Shown here piece after piece: positions 24,010 to 36,434 of a stretch of DNA of 64,000 bases (positions are counted from its first letter, which is position 1; the number at the start of each line of letters is the position of its first letter). The translations under genes were made by a program, and so were the position numbers. The notes beneath the pieces are model-generated. The model was not told the DNA's origin. It saw only the letters and a list, made by a program, of their open reading frames with translations, and searched no databases. Source of the stretch: Silurus meridionalis (lineage: Eukaryota; Chordata; Actinopteri; Siluriformes; Siluridae); the NCBI RefSeq assembly GCF_014805685.1, contig NC_060906.1, positions 8,158,346-8,222,345 on the forward strand. Direction: 5' to 3'.

Positions 24010-24470
24010 TGACAAAATTCTGTGAATATGTGCTTGTTAAACTTTGCATTGGTCATTTATTTTTTTGCTGTTATAATAAGCTTCACTCATCTGGGAAGGC
24101 ATTTTCACGAGATTTTGGAGTGTGTCTGTTTGGAATTTGTGATCATTCAGGCACATGATATTGGTGAAGAGGTCTGGGGTTCATTTAGTGCTCAGTTCAA
24201 GCCTCTGTGCAGGACACTGGCATTCCTCCACTCCAACACCACATCTTCAATTGTGCAGGACATCGTCATGCTGGAACAGGTTTTGGCCCTTTTATTTCCA
24301 GTGAAGGGGAAATTGTAATGCTTGGAATTTCCTTCGGGATCATTAAAGTTTATCTATCTATCTACAGAATACAAAGACATCCTATATACGTGTGTGCTTC
24401 AATCTTTGTGGCAACAATATGGGAAAGAACCACATATAGGCGTCCACATACTTTTGCATACACCTGAAAA
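24010..24470 (-). mobile_element. Tc1-like remnant of the CACTATAT-end family, with an insertion
   Basis: Minus-strand landmarks include CATCTGGGAAGGCATTTTCA, CATCGTCATGCTGGAACAGG and AACCACATATAGGCGTCCAC. The copy is interrupted at about 24322-24362 by an unrelated retroelement tail. Confidence 0.72.
24322..24362 (+). mobile_element. LINE/SINE 3' tail inserted in a Tc1-like copy
   Basis: GGAATTTCCTTCGGGATCAT followed by TAAAGTTTATC and (TATC)n is a typical 3' end of fish non-LTR elements (TTCGGGATxAATAAAG-type). It breaks the continuity between TGTAATGCTTG and ACAGAATACAAAGACATCC, which are adjacent in other family copies. Confidence 0.6.
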
Positions 24471-24717
24471 GAAGCTCGTTCATATAAATCTTTTAGAAGT
24501 CTATCAGTAGGTGCATTATGGGCTTCTCATAAAAATGTAAATAATTATACTGTTCTCTTGTATATAATTAGGGCATTAGAGCACTGTTACTTTATCTGTA
24601 TAGTAAAATATTTGACCTTTTATCTATTTATACTGCAGACCTATTAGCCAGTCTTACGCTAATAAGTCGTGTTTACCAAGTGAGTGACTTTGATTAAGTG
24701 AGTGACCGTGAGTAAGT

Positions 24718-25130
24718 AACACTGACTATCTCTTCATCATGGCACCTGTTAGTGGGTGGATATATTTATTAGGCAGCAAGTGAACATTCTGTAATTAAAG
24801 TGGGCTGGGTCAGAGCATCTCCAAAACTGCAGCTCTTGTGGGATGTTCCCGGTCTGCAGTGGTCAGTGTCTATCAAAAGTGCTCCAAGGAAGGAACAGTG
24901 GTGAACCGGCGACATGGTCATGTGTCATGGTCATGGTCATGGACATGGACGAGGCTCATTGATGCACGTTGGGGCTGGACCGTGTGGTCCGATCTAACAG
25001 ACAAGCTCCTGTAGCTCAAACTGCTGAAGAAGTTCATGATGTTAATGCTCGATGGGTCAGGAGTGTTTTGGAAGCAAGAGGGGAACACAATATTAGGCAG
25101 GTGATCATAATGTAATGCCTGATGCCTGAT
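24718..25130 (+). mobile_element. internally deleted Tc1-like transposon, HTH-containing lineage
   Basis: The start GGCACCTGTTAGTGGGTGGA and the end ATTAGGCAGGTGATCATAAT match the two ends of one Tc1-like lineage. The coding remnant after the start reads as LGQSISKTAALVGCSRSAVV-like helix-turn-helix sequence. The middle (DDE domain) is deleted and the end resumes near the C-terminus. A further decayed copy lies at 7530-7740. Confidence 0.75.
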
Positions 25131-25770
25131 TGGTGACCATAAAGTAATACCTGGTTGGTGTATGCAGACACTCCTGAGTTTCAACTCTGAGGCTCTGTAC
25201 TGTGAAAGTTTAACAAGTAATAAATTACTAAGAGAACAGTATCTGGAATGCTATGTTTCTAAACCCTGTAAACATGTTCTGACATGTACCTAACCTCTAA
25301 TATTATCAATTGAGTCACAACTAATATTTTCTCACTCCCAAGCCAACAAGACATTCAAAACAAAGAAATGAGCATCACACTAGTTCCAGAGAAGTACGAA
25401 TCAGTTAAGATCAGCAAGAAGAGCAGTGGATAAGTAGACATGGTACAAGTGGACAACAAAAATTACAGCAAGAGTTTGGTATTATTTTTTTTCTGATTAG
25501 TTTCTGAATAAATTACAAATTTCTCAAGTACAGCGAGTGCAGTACAAATTTATTGCAGACATGCATTTCTTTCTTTTTTTCCCCCTCTTTTTCTTAAATA
25601 TTTTTCTTATTTTTTCCTCATAGAAAGACTGACACAAGAACAAAAATCTTTCTACCTTTTCTAAATTTCTAATTCTTGCATGGTGTTTTGAGACACAGTT
25701 GCTGGGATAGGAATGTGTGAAAAACCTGCCAACCCATGTGTTTGTTTTGTCTTTTGGGTTTCTTGCAAAA
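25131..25770. other. intergenic, nothing recognised
   Basis: No gene or named repeat seen; a T-rich stretch lies at 25565-25620. Confidence 0.5.
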
Positions 25771-25771
25771 T

Positions 25772-25788
25772 TTCTTTCTTTCTTCCGT

Positions 25789-25848
<60 letters not shown>

Positions 25849-25893
25849 TAAATAAATAAATAAATAAATAATAAAATAAATAAATAAATAAAT
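25772..25893. repeat. (CTTT)n followed by (AAAT)n
   Basis: About 19 TTTC-type units to 25849, then AAATA units to 25893. The interval 25894-26429 holds no recognised feature. Confidence 0.96.
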
Positions 25894-26429
25894 ACATTGC
25901 CTGTTGTTCATATCTGTATTTCTATTTTCTTGGATGCATTATCTGTTTCATTCAAATCCATCACGGTGTACATCTCTGCATTCCTTTACAGACTATTGAC
26001 AGATATTCTTTTCATTGCTGAATGTTGTTCATATTAAAAGGCATTCTTGTTCCATTTGAGGTTAAGTCATCTCCTATCTCGTCTGCAAGTTTTTGTCACT
26101 GACTGGCTGAGGAGAAACATGGCTCATTTCACTTGTTTAGATCTGACTTTGGTTAGATCTGACTTAATTGATTTTTTTAAAACCAATAAACAAATCAATA
26201 AAACCCTAGCTTTAAATATAGTTTACACAGCCTAACTACTGTTCAGACCAGAAGTGATTGTAGTTTTTTTTTTTACAAACAGAGCACGTTATCTGTCACA
26301 ACCGCAGACAAAAGCATGTCAAACTCATCATGCATTAACAGAGAAGGTGAAGTTACTGCTTCTGGTCAAACCCAAAAAAAGAACTGATGTTTCTGTCTTA
26401 AGTTCTTGAGGGTTTGATCTGACGGCTCA

Positions 26430-26610
26430 AGCCATGGCCTGCATCAAGGAAAATGATGGATATACAGAATCCCACTGTCGAAATGTAAAAGGAGCAGAAG
26501 AGGATTCTCAAAACTGTACCATGGAACACTGTAAAGATTATAATCAACAAGTGGAGAAAATGGGGTGTCACACTGACATGAGGACGTCCCTCACCAATTG
26601 ATGAAACATA
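26430..26610 (+). mobile_element. possible Tc1-like fragment
   Basis: One frame reads KIIINKWRKWG followed after a stop by GRPSPI, reminiscent of the second helix-turn-helix and GRP(R/S) motif of Tc1-type transposases. Short and degenerate. Confidence 0.4.
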
Positions 26611-27154
26611 TCAAGTAGACTTAAAACAATATTCAATGAATGCAGTAATATCTAACAAGGGCTGTCCATTCCAAGTCGGCAAAAACAATCTCATATATTT
26701 ACATCTCTGGACTATAGGGTGGCTACATAGGGAACATATATAGGATAATTAATGTTGGTAGCTCAGGGATTATGCAAAATCCCAACACAACCTAGTTGCT
26801 ACTGCTGGGCCTCAACTGCTCAGGTGTGAAATTTAGATAATTATATGTTGTTCTAAAAAACCCAGCCATTATGGATGCACAAGGCAATGCACTCTTAGTG
26901 CCGGTCCCAAGCCCGGGTAAATGGGGAGGGTTGCGTTAGGAAGGGCATTTAGCATAAAACGTGCCAAATCAAATATGCGGATCACAAATGAGAATTTCAT
27001 ACCGGCTCGGTCGAGGCCCGGGTTAACAACGACCGCCACAGGTATCGTTAGCCGACAGGGTACCAGTGGAAATTGGGCTACTGTTGGCTGAAGGAGGAAA
27101 AGGAGAGGAGGAAGATGTCTACAGAGACAGCAGGGAAAGGAGCAGTGTAGGAGA

Positions 27155-27477
27155 GTGGAGTTTCGGGTTGGTACTTTAAATGTTGGTACTATGACGGGGA
27201 AAGGGAGAGAGATAGCTCATATGATGGAGAGGAGAAAGGTAGATATGTTGTGTGTTCAGGAGACCAAGTGGAAAGGGAGTAAGGCCAGGAACATTGGAGG
27301 TGGGTTTAAACTGTTTTATCATGGAGTGGATGGAAAGAGAAATGGTGTAGGGGTGATTCTGAAGGAAGAGTACAGTAAGAGTGTAGTGGAGGTGAAGAGA
27401 GTTTCTGATAGGGTGATGATCGTGAAGGTGGAAGTTGAAGGGATGATGATAAATGTCATCAGTGCCTATGCTCAGGT
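27155..27477 (+). pseudogene. RTE-type apurinic/apyrimidinic-like endonuclease fragment
   Basis: The frame starts MEFRVGTLNVGTMTGKGREI and carries VDMLCVQETKWKG (the conserved Glu of the Mg-binding site), GGGFKLFYHGVDGKRNGVGV and MMINVISAYA. This is the first half of an exonuclease-endonuclease-phosphatase domain. The later catalytic Asp/His motifs are lost at the deletion junction near 27470. The open frame continues only to 27502. Confidence 0.85.
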
Positions 27478-28034
27478 ACCTGGGGTCAACAGTGCAAAGT
27501 AATGGAGAGTGTGTTAGAGAAGTAAAGAAAAGAGTGCAGGCAGGGTGGAGTGGGTGGAGAAGAGTGACAGGAGTGATTTGTGATAGAAGGGTGTCTGCAA
27601 GAATGAAAGGGAAAGTTTATAGGACTGTGGTGAGACCTGAGATGTTGTATGGATTAGAGACAGTGGCATTGAGTAGAAGACAGGAGGTGGAGCTGGAGGT
27701 AGCAGAGATGAAGATGTTAAGGTTTTTGTTAGGAGTGACGAGGATGGACAAGATTAGAAATGAGTTTATTAGAGGGACAGCCCATGTAGGATGTTTTGGT
27801 GACAAGGTGAGGGAGGCGAGATTGAGATGGTTTGGACATGTGCAGAGGAGGGACATGAATTATATTGGTAGGAGAATGCTGAGGATGGAGCCACCAGGTA
27901 GGAGGAAAAGAGGAAGGCCAAGGAGGAGGTTCATGGATGTGGTGAGGGAAGACATGCAGGTAGTTGGTGTAAAAGAGGCAGATGTAGAGGACAGGGTGGT
28001 ATGGAGACGGATGATCCGCTGTGGCGACCCCTAA
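27478..28034 (+). pseudogene. RTE-type ORF2 C-terminal fragment
   Basis: From about YLGSTVQSNGECVREVKK onward, the frame reads the region C-terminal to the reverse transcriptase: MLYGLETVALSRRQEVELEV, KMLRFLLGVTRMDKIRNEF and REARLRWFGHVQRRDM. It ends with MIRCGDP before a TAA. The frame differs from that of the endonuclease fragment. The RT palm with its catalytic aspartates is missing. Confidence 0.85.
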
Positions 28035-28084
28035 TGGGAGCAGCCGAAAGAAGAAGAAGAAGAAGAAGATATGTTGTTCTAAAA

Positions 28085-28430
28085 TTTTATTTAAGATTAG
28101 AGAACCTAGGTTTTAATAGATTTTAAGTGTACATTTCATAGCTTTTTTCTCGATTTTACTCTTTCCTGTAGTTTATGTTTATTAGAGTTTCTCTTTAATC
28201 ACAATTCCACTTTTACATCAAGTGTTGCCAAAGTCGAAATAAGCAGGTGTTGCTTAAAGCTGTTACTTTAACCAATCTTATTTCGAGTTGGCGACACCGT
28301 CGGCGTTCCCACGTCTTTTGATTGGACAGTCAGAGAGCGCACTAGTCAGAGCTCACAAACTGGACATCGAGAGAAAAGATCTTCCAAAACAGTTCAAAAC
28401 AAATGTTAAGCTTTTTGCATTTAGCATTTA
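28085..28430. other. intergenic, nothing recognised
   Basis: No feature seen between the RTE copy and the next Tc1-like element. Confidence 0.5.
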
Positions 28431-29730
28431 TACAGTGCATCTTCAAAGTATTCACAGCACTTCACTTTTTCCACATTTTGTTGTTACAGCCTTATTCCAA
28501 AATGGATAAAATTTATTATTTTCCTCAGAATTTTACAAACAATAAACCACAATGACAACGTGAAGGTGGTTTGTTTGAAATCTTTAGAAATTTATATTTA
28601 AAAAATAAAATCATGTAAATATTCACATTCAATACTTTGTTGAAGCACCATGGCACCAATTACAGCCTCAACTCTTTTTGAGTTTGAGGCTACCAGCTTG
28701 GCACACCTATTGCAGAACCTCGCAAGCTCCGTCAGGTTGGATGGGGAGCGAATTTCACAGCCATTTTCAGATCTTTCCAGAGATGTTCAATCAGGTTCGA
28801 GTCTGGGCTCTAGCTGGGCCACTCAAGGACATTCACAGAGTTGTCCCGTAGCCACTTCTTTGTTATCTTGGCTGTGTTTTAGACCCCAGTCTGAGGTCTA
28901 TCGCACTCTGGAGCAGGTTTTCCTCAAAGATATCACTGTACATTGCTGCATTTAACTTTCTCTCAATCCTGACTAGTCTCCACTCTACCATCCAGATGAT
29001 TGGTGATCCCTTGATTGGTGGAGTGCTGCAGAGATGGTTGTTCTTCTGAAAGATTCTTCTCTCTCTACAGAAAAACACTGGAGCTGTTTCAGAGTGACCA
29101 TCGGGTTCTTGGTCACCTCCCTGACTAAGGCCCTTCTCCCCTGATAGATCAGTTTGGCCGGGTGTCCGCTCTAGGAAGAGTTCTGGTGTTTCAAAACTTC
29201 TTCCATTTATGGAATGATGGAGGCCACTGTGCTAATTGAGACCTTCAATGTTGCTGAAATTCTTCTGTACCCTTCCTCAAATCTGTGCCTCGATAAATCC
29301 TGTCTCAGAGTCTACAGACAATTCCTTGGACTTCATGGCTTGGTTTGTGCTCAGACATGCACTGCTAACTAATATAGACAGGTGTGTGAATTTCCATATC
29401 ATCAAGTCCAATCAACTGAATTTACCACAGGTGGACTCCATTCAAGTTGTAGAAACATCTCAAGGATAATCACTGGAAAAAGGATGCACCTGAGCTTAAT
29501 TTTGAGTATCATGGCAAAAACTGTAAATATTTATGTACATATGATTTTTCTTGGGTTTTTTGCAAAATTTCCAAAGATTTTGAACAAACTTCTTTCACGT
29601 TGACATTATGGGGTATTGTTTATAGAATTTTAAAGAAAAGAATACATTTAATCCATTGTGGAATAAGGCTGTAACATAACAAAATGTGGAAAAAGTGAAG
29701 CACTGTGAATACTTTCCAGATTGCACTGTA
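28431..29730 (-). mobile_element. near full-length but decayed Tc1-like transposon
   Basis: Ends are TACAGTGCATCTTCAAAGTA and its degraded complement finishing TTGCACTGTA, flanked by TA-type sites. The terminal repeats include CACTTTTTCCACATTTTGTT and its complement and extend about 80 bp. The 1.3-kb interior on the minus strand carries transposase remnants, notably LVRIERKLNAAMYSDIFEEN and LLQSAIDLRLGS (28863-29078). Stops and frame-shifts disable it. It is the only approximately full-size Tc1 copy here. Confidence 0.82.
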
Positions 29731-30814
29731 CATTTGTATTTTCTTTTCCATAGAATTTGCACCAAAAATTGCCTTTTTTTCAAAGCCTTAGAAAAACTGT
29801 AATGTACGGAAAAATGCACAAATTTTCACAGAAAACCTTTTATGAGGTTAATATTGATGCTTCTGCTAGAGGTGTATGCAGGCTGAGCAGCTGTGGCCAC
29901 AGTGAAACTAGACTTGTTGAATTGTGTTCATTGGGTTTCTTGCTTTAGTGATGTAATTCATTCTCACTGAATGAGATTCCTGTCTGTGATGCAGTGCTCT
30001 GTTATACTGCGTTTCTCTAAAATATTGATGCTTTCTATAGCCGTGGTGTCATAATGATGGTATTAAGAGGTGGATTGGTTCAGGTAGGACACCACTGTGA
30101 AATGCATGGACTGCAAAGAGCTCAAAATCCTATCAAAATACTGTGATGTGATTTGAAAAGGAATGTGTACAGGAGATCCCTTCACTTTTTAATAAACCTG
30201 TTGCATTTCTGCAAGCAAATAAAATTGCATGTCCTGAATTGGTAGGCTCTTATTTGAAAAGCACTGAGTGCTGTATTAGAAGTGATATGATCGTTAAGGT
30301 GTGTATATAGATTCTTTTTTCCAGCTGAAAAGTTTTCCTTGAAAAAAAATGAAGTGGGTTTAATATTTTACATCACATCAACCTGATGGTGTGTTGACTT
30401 TTTTACTTCAACTGCACCTTCTCAGTGTTATAGCTTCAACGTATTATTATGTCTAAAATAGATATTTTTTCTGCATTATTGTCTCAACCCACACAGCTCT
30501 GAGGGTGGTATAATTAAAAGGAAGAGGTTAAAAAATGTTAAGTTATAAGCTTAAGTCAAATGTAGCATTAGTTTCACTAAATTGCATCTCGGATCTCCAT
30601 TGTTTCCTTTTTGGTCACATTACAACTCGTGTTTTGTGGAAATCATATGTATATGAGATTTTGATGTGCTTACATTTCCATGCAACTCGGAACACACAGC
30701 AGTGTGTTGCAAGCGAAGAACGCCATGGAGAAGATGAGTCACCTAACAGTTTGCTTCTGAATGTCACATGCCTCGTGGTCTATTAACATCTGACTAGAGA
30801 TGTTTTATTTTCGT
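29731..30814. other. intergenic, nothing recognised
   Basis: About 1.1 kb of AT-rich sequence without a recognised feature. Confidence 0.5.
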
Positions 30815-31255
30815 TGAATGACTATGTACACTAAATAGACATAAATATTGCAACATCTGACTGTATGCTGGCAGCTGTATGTGGTTCTTCCCCAAATTGT
30901 TACCACATTTGTAATTAATGTCTTTGGATGCAGTAGAATGAAAATTTCCTTTCACTTGAACTAGGAGACCCAAACCTGTTCCAGCATGACAATGCCTCTG
31001 TGCACAAAGCCAGCTCCATTAAGATCTGCTTTACGTGGGTTGGAGTGGAGGATCTCCTGCTATAGAGCTCCAACTCTTTTGAACACTTTTTAGATGAATG
31101 TGAATGCTGACTGCACCCCAGGCCTCCTCACCTCACCTACATCACTACCTGACTTAAATAACATCCTTGTTTTCCACCCTCTAGTGGAACATCTTCCCAG
31201 AAGAGTGGAGGTTATTGTAACTGCAAATGGAGACTAAATGCGGAATAAGATGTTC
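30815..31255 (+). mobile_element. Tc1-like remnant of the CACTATAT-end family
   Basis: Plus-strand copy with GTGGTTCTTCCCCAAATTGT, CAAACCTGTTCCAGCATGAC, GCACCCCAGGCCTCCTCACC and CCCAGAAGAGTGGAGGTTAT in the family order. The residual frame resembles HDNASVHKAS of a Tc1 DDE domain, with later stops. Confidence 0.75.
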
Positions 31256-31957
31256 ATCGGAATTCAGAACCATTGCGTAGGTATATTAGTGCAACTGAAC
31301 ATGTCCTTGTGTAGTTCAAAAAAGTTCAAATAAAACTCCGGAAAATGTCCATATCCACATCATATTTATCCAATATATAGAATGTAACATACAGAACTAA
31401 TACGTATCGTTTCACATACATTGCTTGTAACAACCTACTTGCTAATTCTCCCAATAAAGGTCTCTTGTCTTTTTCTTTTAATCATGCCATTCACAAAGTG
31501 TTGAGAGTTGAGACATTAAAGCCAAAGGTGTGAATGGTCCGCCTCAGAGCTCTACAAGCTTTAGGGCTTCTAAATAGTCTCTTCAAAGCACAGGGACATT
31601 GCTGTAATGAAAACGAGTGAAGGAGCAGATGGTCTCCCATCAACAGCTGACAGAGTGTGTCAGTTGTCCCAGCATGTCTGCTGATCCACCCTTTTAGGTG
31701 TTAGTCAGCATGTGTGTGTTAGGGGCAACCTTTGTGTAGATACTTTATCACCAGATCTTTCAAAAATAATCATTAGAAAACATTTCAGGTGACCAAAACT
31801 ATACAGAACACCTGCTACTCATAAATAAATAAAACATATCATGAACCCTGTGAAATAAAACAAATTATATTGTTTTTCAAAGTTATAACAGGCAACAGGC
31901 AATTTCACAAACGATGCTATCACACTGATATGTGAAAACTCACAGCATTTTGTCATC

Positions 31958-31960
<3 letters not shown>
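31256..31960. other. intergenic, nothing recognised
   Basis: No recognised feature. Confidence 0.5.

Positions 31961-32014
<54 letters not shown>
31961..32014. repeat. (GT)n microsatellite
   Basis: About 27 GT units. Confidence 0.97.
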
Positions 32015-32016
<2 letters not shown>

Positions 32017-32188
32017 TAAGCAAATGTGCCATTATCTCTTACAGCAAATACTTCAGTAAGTGATTTCAGAGTTCAGGGTGAAGCTTTTAAGGCACATTTT
32101 CATACAGCTAAGGCAACACCTGTATTATAATTCTGTAATTCACTGTTCCAAACCGACATGACAGCAATCAAAACCAACATCACAACAA

Positions 32189-32189
<1 letters not shown>

Positions 32190-32247
<58 letters not shown>

Positions 32248-32248
32248 G
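32190..32248. repeat. (CT)n microsatellite
   Basis: About 29 CT units with one TTT break. Confidence 0.97.
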
Positions 32249-32493
32249 TTCTCACAGGAATTTTTTCTTTTTCAAATTGTGTTCAGATTGCTGTACGCCT
32301 CACCTGCCTCGGTAGAGAAAGTCACTCATCTTTGCTGAATCCAAACCACATGCATGAAGGGTGAATAAGTGAGAACAACCTCCAGAAAGAAACTCCTTCA
32401 GAGAAAATTGTCTTCACTCTGATCCCGGGCCAGTTCTTTCGAAGAAAGGAGACCTCTTTATTCCAGTTCCTACTGACTACGCAGGCTAGGAGT

Positions 32494-32494
<1 letters not shown>

Positions 32495-32525
<31 letters not shown>
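32495..32525. repeat. (AC)n microsatellite
   Basis: About 15 AC units; a shorter one lies at 32647-32660. Confidence 0.95.
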
Positions 32526-32527
<2 letters not shown>

Positions 32528-35008
32528 ACAAACACACAGGGTTTGTGCAGCTTTTCTTTCTCCCAGGTCAGCCGAGTAGAGATGGTCAACTGACGTGGCA
32601 GATTCAGACCCAAGGGCAGCTACAGTCCTGGCAAAGCTTTGCTCATACACACACACACACGTGCTGAGGGGTAAACAAAAGTGAGGTAAAAGCATACACT
32701 CACACACACATGCTCACAGGGCCGGCCAGGCTCTTTCTGAAAGGCTGATCTGTTCTAACATGTCTCAATACACAGAATTCTCTCTGTGTAGGTGTGAGTG
32801 CAACCCAGACAGGGCCTTCCTGCTCAGGCACGAGAGTCATCCGTTTGATGATTCGCCCCCGGCCGTGTGTGTTGGGGAGGTGGAATGATGAGAGGGAGGA
32901 GAGACACAGGTTCGGGCAGGTTTGTAACCGATAAAACACTGGGTTTTCACAGATGATCCTCCTGCCCTGGATGAGGATTTCTTCTCTTTTTTTTGTTATA
33001 GATAGGATCCACATATGCAGAATATGAAGGGGTTTTTTTTTTGTGTTTTTTAGGATTTTTCCCCACAGAATTAAGACACAAACATAAAAAATTACATATT
33101 ATAAAGTGCATAAAGCAGCTATTACAAAAGCATGACTTTGCAGTAGAAGAGTCCAGGTGTTGAACTGGCCTGTCTGCAGTCTAGACCTTTTTATCGCTTG
33201 AAAACATTTGCCGCATCATGAAATGAAAAACACCACGAAGGACACCAAGAACTGTTAAGCAGATAGAATCCTCTATCAGACACATACTGTGTAGAATATC
33301 ATTTCTCTATACCAAAACTTCAGCAACTGAAGTGCCCAGGAGACTTTTTTGAAACGTGTAGCAGCCATCAAATACAAAATGTATTTGTTTTATTGTTAAT
33401 AGAATATGAATTTTTGAGATTTGCAAATCATTGCATTCTTTTTTTGTTTACATTTTACACAGCGTCCTAACATTTTTGTAATTGGGGCTGTAAATGTAAG
33501 ACGATTATAACTATAGTTCAAAGCTTTTTAAATTAGATTAGAAAATGTTCATCTTAAAAAAACAAATAAATAAATACTTGAGAAATTGTTTGCTTAAGGA
33601 AATTTTGGGCTCGCATTTTGTATACTTCATTCTCATTGTACATTTTGTATTCTATTTAAATCAGATTTGCATTTGGCCAAATGCTGTAAAAGTAAATGTA
33701 CTGCGCAGAAAACAAACACACTTGATGTGACAAAAACAACACATGCACGGGCGAGTTATTATTAAACCTTTTTTTTTTTCTTAGATGTGCACATGGAGCA
33801 AAGAAATAGCTTTTAGCTCAGCTTCAACATGTTTATACCGGCATTGCATAACTATAGGAATGCTAGTTTTTAGAAAATAACTATCTGCCTTCTCTCCCCT
33901 TTTATAAATGATGTAAATGACTACAGTAAAGTCACTACCCCATGATTGCCAGCTACATGTTTAATTCTGTTCGTGTCAGCCTTTGGAATCTGACCTGTAA
34001 GATCTCACACTTCTCAAAGTCTTCAGGTCCTCTTTAATGCTTTTCAGCATCCTGCTTTAAGGCTCCATTTACATTTCCATGATTGTGTGAGGGTTAAGGA
34101 CCCCTTTTAGAATGATCTAAAATCATTATTGATCCCTGAATAGTTATTTTTGATCCCTGGATAGTTATTTTTGATTCCCTAAATATTGAATTTGATGTTA
34201 TAGTAGATAAACAGGAAGTGGATGCACTATCGTACAACGTTACGATAATTTATTTTTTTGGTAACGAAATCAGTGTACACGTGTGCATGTGAAATCCAGG
34301 AGCTACCGTGAGCCTGTAATTACCGGGACGTCTGCACAGTGCAGCCAGACTTCCATCCACAGTCACAATATTTGAACAGCTGTGGCATGTTTTACAGACA
34401 GAAACTCATGAGCCAAATGTGCTTTTCACACTGCTGTATCCTGGTACAGGTGAAGTGGCCATTATTTGCAGCTGATATTTATTCTGCAATTGAACAAGTG
34501 GCCATAAATTGCAGCACCCAACATCCAACCAGGAAAAACCAAGATAAATTACTAAAACTCAAATTTATTTTAGTGACATCACATCAGCAAAAATGCGCAG
34601 AGCATGCATTTGACAGAGCATGCATTTTTTAAAGAAAATATTCATTAGTCTACACAGTCAGTTGGTGAGCTTCTCACTAATAATAAAAAAGCATGGGTGT
34701 GTGTTTTTTTTACCCAAAATTCATAAGCTAAAGTGATTAAATTCTTTTGTAACTTAACTCAGTTCAACTCAGAGTTTCATCTACAGATAACATTTTTTTA
34801 TTTTTATATAAAAATCTGACAAACACTTGGTATCCTGGTGTATAGTATGCACTATTACTACTGGTTCATTTTTCACCTGAAATAATTTTTTTAATTAAAA
34901 ACCCTATTTTCGTCCATTTCGGTTCACACCCTCAATCAGCTTTCCTCATCACACAGCAACTACCCACCAGGACCTTTAAAAGTATAAAACTAGTATAAAA
35001 CATAGGGA
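32526..35008. other. intergenic, about 2.5 kb, nothing recognised
   Basis: Moderate to high AT content. No exon, transposon or RNA gene could be named. Confidence 0.5.
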
Positions 35009-35128
35009 CAAACTTACTTATAAAGAACATGTTCACTTTTAATCACCACATTGTCTGTGTAAAGCTGCTTTGAGACGATGTTCATTGTTAAAAGCGCTAT
35101 ACAAAAATAAATAAATTGAATTGAATGA
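35009..35128 (+). repeat. 3' piece of a fish dispersed repeat (AAAGCGCTATACAAA end)
   Basis: Contains CTTATAAAGAACATG, GTGTAAAGCTGCTTTGAGAC and TTAAAAGCGCTATACAAA, ending in AATTGAATTGAA. The same end recurs at 36060-36434 and 57818-58053 and, inverted, at 38629-39020 and 43684-44215. Confidence 0.75.
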
Positions 35129-35682
35129 AAAAGTATGGCATAAAACTAAAAGAGAATTAACCACCATACCTTAAGTTTGGTAGAATTGAGAGTTGGGTTT
35201 CATTGGGTACACCATATCCTCAGCATACTGATTTTTGTCCTGACCCCAAGTTTTCAAGGTCAATTTGACCTTTATAGTCATTCCACCATATGCAGAGAAA
35301 TACGAAGGAACGAAATGCTGTGTCTCACAGGACCACGTTTTTATATATAGAAGCACATATGAACAGGCACATAAATATAAAACATACAGAGGTATACAAA
35401 CATAAACTACACATTTCCAATTGAGATTAATGCTCAGTAATATACAGTACTACTTGTCTCTTTTGTAACATATAATATAAAAGCACCCATTGTACACAGT
35501 TTTCCCTTTTATGAATCTATGTATAAAAGCATGTATTATTTTACTTGTGTGTTATGTACTTAGATGTACTTTCATTAACGTTTTCTTCCCATTTAATTTG
35601 TACTGTTTCTATACTTAAGTCTTTTAGATTTTTTTTTTAATTTACATTGTTTATGAAATGCTAAAAAAAAAGCACAAAAAAC

Positions 35683-36059
35683 AAAGATGGGAAGTACTTA
35701 AGTAGATTTTCCAACGTTTTACTTTCACTTATTACATTTTTTACACAGATATCTGTACTTTCTACTTCTTACATTTTTAATCCAGGCTTGTTTTTTCTTC
35801 TCACTGCATGCTGTTTTTCAGACCCTCCAAACCTATTTATTGTCATTGCGCAGCTTTTTCAACCTAGCACTAGCGTATCATCTCCTGGCTATCACGCACC
35901 ACAGCTAGTTTACAAAGCTAACAACAAGGAAGGCAGAAGGCAACAAGAAGTATTTTTGTCCCGCCCTGCCTCTGGATGTTGTTCTCTTCAATTGAAGGCC
36001 ACTCTATGCAGCTGGGAATGGTTTCAAATCAACGGTCTTGGGATCCATGAAATTACGGA
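35683..36059. mobile_element. possible hAT-type remnant (left part)
   Basis: GATGGGAAGTACTTAAGTAG resembles the inner part of hAT nonautonomous ends. A matching TTTTTACTTAAGTACATACC occurs at 36468-36487 in inverted sense, so the dispersed repeat at 36060-36434 may be nested inside. The end sequences are degraded. Confidence 0.35.
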
Positions 36060-36434
36060 GTAACACAGGAGCTTTGAGGATGAATTTAAACTCTAGTTAA
36101 TGTCAACAGTCTGCTACACTGACTCAGGAGTACAGTTTGAATTTGATCACCATCACTGCACACCTCAACGTCGTTTATCTGTAATAAATGGACATTCGGT
36201 GCAACCCAGATGAGGATGAGGTTCACACTTGAGTCTGGTTCTTCTCAAGGTTTCTTCCTTATGCCATCTCAGGGAGTTTTTCCTCGCCACAGTCGCCACC
36301 GGCTCGCTCATTAGGGACAAACTTTCACTTATAAAGAACATCTTATTCGTTCTTTTTTTACCACATTATCTGTGTTAAGCTGCTTTGTGACAATATTTAT
36401 TGTTAAAAGTGCTATACAAAATGAATTGAACCAA
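36060..36434 (+). repeat. long copy of the dispersed repeat
   Basis: The copy runs from GAGCTTTGAGGATGAATTTA through CTTGAGTCTGGTTCTTCTCA and CAGGGAGTTTTTCCTCGCCA to GCTATACAAAATGAATTGAA. It shows the full order of segments shared by the other copies. Confidence 0.75.

Larger units (their letters stand above)
26859..28068 (+). mobile_element. RTE-clade LINE, internally deleted, with target-site duplication
   Basis: The element is bounded by a 16-bp direct repeat ATATGTTGTTCTAAAA at 26843-26858 and 28069-28084. Its 5' part (from about 26890) contains GTGCCGGTCCCAAGCCCGGG and its 3' end is an (AAG)n tract, as expected for RTE-type retrotransposons that end in short tandem repeats. It encodes an endonuclease fragment and a C-terminal fragment but no reverse-transcriptase core. 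The intact duplication and open frames suggest a fairly recent insertion. Confidence 0.85.

Noticed and set aside
31620..31700. Possible microRNA or small RNA hairpin in unique sequence
   Set aside because: No convincing long stem was seen by eye and no known precursor was recognised.
35788..36063. 91-codon frame starting MFFLLTACC, looking like a signal peptide
   Set aside because: It lies in probable hAT and dispersed-repeat sequence; no domain follows the hydrophobic start.
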